Part shown: piece by piece, positions 7,929 through 11,258 of the stretch | Numbering within the stretch: position 1 is the stretch's first letter | Layout of the letters: each line of letters starts with the position of its first letter | Assembly: GCA_903852955.1 (NCBI GenBank) | Contig: CAINSH010000214.1 | Span: 1-11,258, forward strand | Direction of reading: 5' to 3' | Length of the DNA stretch: 11,258 nucleotides | Source of the DNA: an uncultured Actinomycetes bacterium | GTDB taxonomy: Bacteria; Actinomycetota; Actinomycetes; Nanopelagicales; Nanopelagicaceae | The notes under the pieces: generated by a model | The model's database searches: none | What the model was told of the DNA's origin: nothing | Seen by the model: only the letters and a program-made list of their open reading frames with translations | Position numbers and translations under genes: made by a program

Positions 7929-9071
7929 GTGATCAAATTAATCCGCCGAACTCTCATTTTCCTCCTAGTTGCATATGTGGCTCTATTTGGGCTGACTAAA
8001 GCGATTCGGTATCCCGAACCCATAGCAACAATTAAATTGGGATTGGCTCCCGCATCCAAGACTCCCGAGCTAATGCCTTTTCATTACATAGTTGCCGCAC
8101 CATCAACATTTGCGCCATGGGTAAGTGGAAAGGCAGAAACTTTTGATCAAGTAACTTGGAATGGCAAAAAACAGAGTTTCGACGTATTCCTAAAAGAGAC
8201 AAATACCAATGCATTCCTTGTTATTAGAGGCGGCAAAATCACATACGAGCAATATTGGAACGGGAAAACTAAATCAACTGTATTGCCATCTTATTCAGTT
8301 GCCAAAACAATGACTTCAATTTTAATTGGACAGCTCATTGATGAAGGTAAGATCAAAGAAAGCGATACTTTTGTAAGCATTCTTCCTGAATTTAAAGCCG
8401 ATTCATCTTTTGACAAAGTTACTATCAAGAATTTACTGGACATGAATTCAGGAATTAGCGTTTCAGACAACTATCCAACTGGTCCATCTGGCTGGGGTGT
8501 TGCAATCGCACAGATGTATGCAACTACCGATATGAACTGGTTCTTGATGCATAACCGCAAAATGAGAGAAGAGCCAGGAACATTTCCTGAGTACCGAAGC
8601 GTCAATACCCAGATGCTAGGAATGATTGTTCAGAAAGTTACTGGTAGATCTCTTGCTGAAGAGTTTACAGATCGAGTTTGGCAAAAAATTGGTGCAGATT
8701 ACGATGCAACATGGAATGTTGATAATGCACAAGGTCACGAAAAAGCTTTTTGCTGTTTCAATGCCACCGCGCGTGACTATGCACGTGTTGGGCAAGCATT
8801 GATGAGTGGTGATCCAAAGATTGCAAGTACTTCATGGAAAGCACGACTTTCAACGCCTGCAGTGACTCTAGATTATGGTTGGGGTTATGGCGCACAAATG
8901 TGGCATCCATATCCTGGCGTGAATTTGATGTTAGGTCTGCATGGTCAATATATCTACCAAGATCCTTTGCATGACACTGTGATTGTCAAACTTTCAGATA
9001 TGCCGACAAGTTCTGATGGAATCAGTTCAAAGGTAGCTGCAGTTTTGCGCGAAATTTCAGAGCAAAACTAA
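7929..9071 (+). CDS. Membrane-anchored serine hydrolase, beta-lactamase/class C-like (NylB-type)
   Basis: A 380-residue protein of the beta-lactamase-related serine hydrolase family (penicillin-binding protein fold). Residues 1-25 form a positive start (K3, R6, R7) and a hydrophobic segment without a lipobox, so it is probably anchored in the membrane with the enzyme outside. The SxxK motif is SVAK (S123, K126); the second motif is Y222 in YRSVN, followed by LGMIVQKVTG; the third box reads HGQ (338-340) where true beta-lactamases have KTG. ATARDYARVGQAL (279-291) and GWGYGAQMW also match the subgroup that includes 6-aminohexanoate-dimer hydrolase. The substrate is unknown: an ester, amide or peptide is possible and antibiotic resistance should not be assumed. 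It lies opposite to its neighbours between proA and proB and overlaps the proB 3' end by 15 nt. It looks Lys- and AAA-rich by eye compared with its neighbours, which may hint at later insertion. Confidence 0.88.
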   Translation: MIKLIRRTLIFLLVAYVALFGLTKAIRYPEPIATIKLGLAPASKTPELMPFHYIVAAPSTFAPWVSGKAETFDQVTWNGKKQSFDVFLKETNTNAFLVIRGGKITYEQYWNGKTKSTVLPSYSVAKTMTSILIGQLIDEGKIKESDTFVSILPEFKADSSFDKVTIKNLLDMNSGISVSDNYPTGPSGWGVAIAQMYATTDMNWFLMHNRKMREEPGTFPEYRSVNTQMLGMIVQKVTGRSLAEEFTDRVWQKIGADYDATWNVDNAQGHEKAFCCFNATARDYARVGQALMSGDPKIASTSWKARLSTPAVTLDYGWGYGAQMWHPYPGVNLMLGLHGQYIYQDPLHDTVIVKLSDMPTSSDGISSKVAAVLREISEQN

Positions 9072-10172
9072 ATCGTCACGGTGAACTAGTTCGCGTTCGT
9101 ACTCTGCGCCCATTTCTGCTGCAAGTTCTTTAGTTGATCGACCCAGCATCTTTGGCAAATCATCTGAATCAAATGCGACTAGTCCGCGTGCAATAACGGT
9201 TCCATCTGGACCAACGAGTTCAATTGCATCACCAGCAATGAATTCACCCTCAACGGCAGTGACTCCTGCAGGCAATAAAGAAACTCCGCGTTCGAGGATT
9301 GCCTTAACTGCTCCAGCATCAAGAATTAACTTGCCATGTGGTTTTGTGGCATGCGCCAACCACAAAAGCCGTGAAGTCGTTTTGCTTTCTTGGGCATGAA
9401 AATTAGTTCCAAAATCTTGGCCAGAAAGAGTTTTATCCAAATCTTGAAGTGAAGTTAATAGCATTGGAATTCCTGCTGAAGTTGCGATGCGGGCAGCTTC
9501 AACTTTTGTCACCATTCCCCCGCTACCAACACCGGCCGAACCAGCGCCGCCAAGTGTTATGCCTTCGATATCTGCAATAGTTGCAACTTCATGAATTCGC
9601 TTTGCACCAGGTTGAGTTGGTGGTGCATCATATAAAGCATCAATATCTGAAACTAAAACTAATAAATCAGCACTAATTAGCAATGCAACTAAAGCTGCTA
9701 AACGATCGTTATCACCGAAACGAATTTCACGAGTTCCAACGGTGTCATTTTCATTGATGATTGGCACGACGCCAAGTTGGAGCAAGCGATATAACGTGCG
9801 TTGCGCATTTTGGTAATGCGAACGGCGCACAACATCTTCGGTAGTAAGCAAAACCTGTGAAGCAGTGATTGCATGACGATTAAAACTTTGGGTGTACTGA
9901 GCAACGAGAAGACCTTGTCCAACTGATGCCGCGGCTTGCTGCGTAGCTAAGTCCTTTGGTCTAGTAGTTAAACCAAGTGGTGCTAATCCGGCCGCAATTG
10001 CGCCAGATGAAACGACAACAACTTCAGCACCACGTGCTCTGCATGCTGCAACTACATCTACGAGTTTGTCTACGGCTGCTGCATCTAATGCAGATCCTGC
10101 AGTGCCAGTAAGACTAGATGAGCCAATCTTGATGACGATGCGCTTTGCAGAAGAGATCTGTGCTCGGCTCAC
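9057..10172 (-). CDS. proB: Glutamate 5-kinase with PUA domain
   Basis: ProB phosphorylates glutamate to gamma-glutamyl phosphate, the committed step of proline synthesis and normally the point of proline feedback inhibition. The 371-residue protein has an N-terminal amino acid kinase domain (about 1-260): IKIGSSSL with K15, SSGAIAAG (55-62), NENDTV (140-145), [12 protein letters not shown] (152-163), SDIDALYD (175-182) and [12 protein letters not shown] (217-228). A PUA domain follows (about 280-365), ending in VHRDDLVLL, so this is the long two-domain form. It starts with GTG whose bases overlap the obg stop (GTGA), after a GGAG site, so it is co-transcribed and coupled with obg. Its 3' end overlaps the convergent hydrolase gene by 15 nt, and proA is not directly downstream as it usually is. 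Confidence 0.97.
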   Translation of the reverse strand: MSRAQISSAKRIVIKIGSSSLTGTAGSALDAAAVDKLVDVVAACRARGAEVVVVSSGAIAAGLAPLGLTTRPKDLATQQAAASVGQGLLVAQYTQSFNRHAITASQVLLTTEDVVRRSHYQNAQRTLYRLLQLGVVPIINENDTVGTREIRFGDNDRLAALVALLISADLLVLVSDIDALYDAPPTQPGAKRIHEVATIADIEGITLGGAGSAGVGSGGMVTKVEAARIATSAGIPMLLTSLQDLDKTLSGQDFGTNFHAQESKTTSRLLWLAHATKPHGKLILDAGAVKAILERGVSLLPAGVTAVEGEFIAGDAIELVGPDGTVIARGLVAFDSDDLPKMLGRSTKELAAEMGAEYERELVHRDDLVLL

Positions 10173-11258
10173 TTGTCATCTCCATCCTCTGTATTTTCAA
10201 CTATCGGTGCTGAAAGCCTAGGCGTGTGAGGGTCAACTACGTTGTATTCCCACTGCTTTGCGATTTCATCATCACTTAAAACATCATCAACACGTTCGGT
10301 TTGTTGCCATGTGGATTCAAGACGTGAGTCTTCTCCGCGGCGATGTAAATGTCCGGCTAACTGTTCGGCGCCAGCTTCAATTGTTGGTTCCCAATCAAAT
10401 ACAACTTGCGTTTCGCCATCTCCAATTCGCACTTCGCTGCCTGCAACTGCGCCTTGTTTGAATAGTTCTTTTTCAACGCCAAGCTGGGCAAGGCGATCTG
10501 CCAAGTAACCAATTGCTTCTGCATTTTTGAAGTTAGTCTGTCGAACCCAACGCTCAACTTTCTTTCCGCGCACATTAAATGAACCATCGGCATTTGCCTT
10601 GACTGCAAAGCCAGAGTCATCAACTGCAACTGGGCGCAAAATAATTCGTGTTCGTACTTCAGCAGCTGCGGCAGCACGATCCTTTTGAATCAAACGCGCC
10701 ATTGAATAAGTCAGATCTTGTAAACCTGCGCGAGATGCAGCAGATACTTGATAGACCTCGTAACCGCGTTCACGTAGTTCATCCTCGACCATATCTGCCA
10801 TCGCTTTACCATCAGGCAGATCTGTTTTATTAAGCGCAATGATTCGCACGCGATCTTCTAGACCGCCATAAATCGCAAGTTCATTTTCAATAATTTCAAG
10901 ATCTTGAACTGGATTTCGATCTGTTTCAAGCGTTCCGCAATCCAAAACATGAACTAGTGCAACGCAACGTTCAACATGGCGTAAAAACTCAAGGCCTAAA
11001 CCTTTTCCTTGGCTTGCACCTGGGATTAATCCAGGAACATCGGCGACAGTAAATCGCGTTTCACCTGCTTGGACTACGCCAAGATTTGGAACCAACGTTG
11101 TAAATGGATAATCAGCAATCTTTGGACGCGCCGCAGAAATAGCTGCAATCAAAGAAGATTTTCCGGCACTTGGATAACCAACCAAAGCGATATCTGCAAC
11201 AGATTTAAGTTCAAGGAAAAGTGTGCGCTCTTCACCTGGTTCACCAAGTAATGCAAAG
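10169..11258 (-). CDS. obg: Obg-family GTPase, 5' end beyond the window
   Basis: Obg (also ObgE/CgtA) is a ribosome-associated GTPase involved in 50S subunit assembly, stress response and growth control. The visible 362 codons start inside the end of the glycine-rich Obg domain, with [18 protein letters not shown] reading into the G domain. The G motifs are intact: P-loop GYPSAGKSS (about 11179-11153), switch [29 protein letters not shown] (from about 11041), NKTD (about 10831-10820) and SAAS. A C-terminal OCT domain (about 10633-10382) has [22 protein letters not shown] and GDEVRIG-like residues, ending in VVFDWEP, followed by an acidic, probably flexible tail. The TTG at 11185 is an internal leucine of the P-loop region, not a start. 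The gene overlaps proB by 4 nt. Most of the N-terminal Obg fold, and usually rplU-rpmA upstream, lie outside the window. Confidence 0.96.
   Translation of the reverse strand, partial: FALLGEPGEERTLFLELKSVADIALVGYPSAGKSSLIAAISAARPKIADYPFTTLVPNLGVVQAGETRFTVADVPGLIPGASQGKGLGLEFLRHVERCVALVHVLDCGTLETDRNPVQDLEIIENELAIYGGLEDRVRIIALNKTDLPDGKAMADMVEDELRERGYEVYQVSAASRAGLQDLTYSMARLIQKDRAAAAAEVRTRIILRPVAVDDSGFAVKANADGSFNVRGKKVERWVRQTNFKNAEAIGYLADRLAQLGVEKELFKQGAVAGSEVRIGDGETQVVFDWEPTIEAGAEQLAGHLHRRGEDSRLESTWQQTERVDDVLSDDEIAKQWEYNVVDPHTPRLSAPIVENTEDGDDK
10180..10183 (-). promoter_or_regulatory. Shine-Dalgarno site for proB inside the obg end
   Basis: On the minus strand GGAG lies 7 nt before the proB GTG (10172), within the last codons of obg. 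It supports the GTG start and shows that this internal operon gene uses a ribosome site, unlike the leaderless lead genes. Confidence 0.6.

Noticed and set aside
10169..11185. Obg beginning at the TTG at 11185
   Set aside because: The frame stays open upstream with conserved Obg sequence ([10 protein letters not shown] and [10 protein letters not shown]), so this TTG is an internal leucine just before the P-loop.

Overview
The window looks like chromosomal DNA from a low-GC, streamlined actinobacterium, possibly of the freshwater acI/Nanopelagicales type. Supporting points: the DHA2 transporter, GatA (GGSGGGS at the cis-Ser loop) and GatB read like actinobacterial versions; the last gene is an Obg GTPase with the C-terminal OCT domain, followed by proB; genes are packed with 1-60 nt gaps or 4-nt start/stop overlaps; and several genes have a TANNNT -10 box 6-7 nt before the start codon, the mark of leaderless transcripts that are common in Actinobacteria. 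By eye the DNA is moderately AT-rich, unlike most soil actinobacteria. The lineage is an inference.

Layout, left to right. Positions 1-101 hold the start of an unidentified minus-strand reading frame that runs off the window, plus a hairpin. ilvD (102-1775, minus) makes dihydroxy-acid dehydratase for valine, isoleucine and leucine. Divergent from it is a 14-helix-type DHA2 major facilitator exporter (1832-3310, plus), which ends 1 nt from the stop of gatB. gatC-gatA-gatB (6606 to 3312, minus) form a tight operon for the tRNA-dependent amidotransferase, joined by two ATGA overlaps. proA (6633-7895, minus) lies just upstream of gatC. A membrane-anchored serine hydrolase of the beta-lactamase/NylB type (7929-9071, plus) sits between proA and proB. 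proB (9057-10172, minus) follows obg (10169 to beyond the right edge) with a GTGA overlap.

Working together: ProB and ProA catalyse the first two steps of proline synthesis, but here they are physically split by the hydrolase gene, so proA has its own promoter instead of riding on the obg-proB transcript. The proA and hydrolase promoters are back to back: two copies of TAGGCT form an inverted repeat with an 8-bp spacer, and each lies 6-7 nt from its own start codon. Most of the window is ordinary housekeeping. The points worth a second look are this split proBA locus with its interlocked leaderless promoters, the hydrolase itself, and the small structured stretch after ilvD. I saw no mobile element, CRISPR array, tRNA or rRNA, and no convincing wholly new system.
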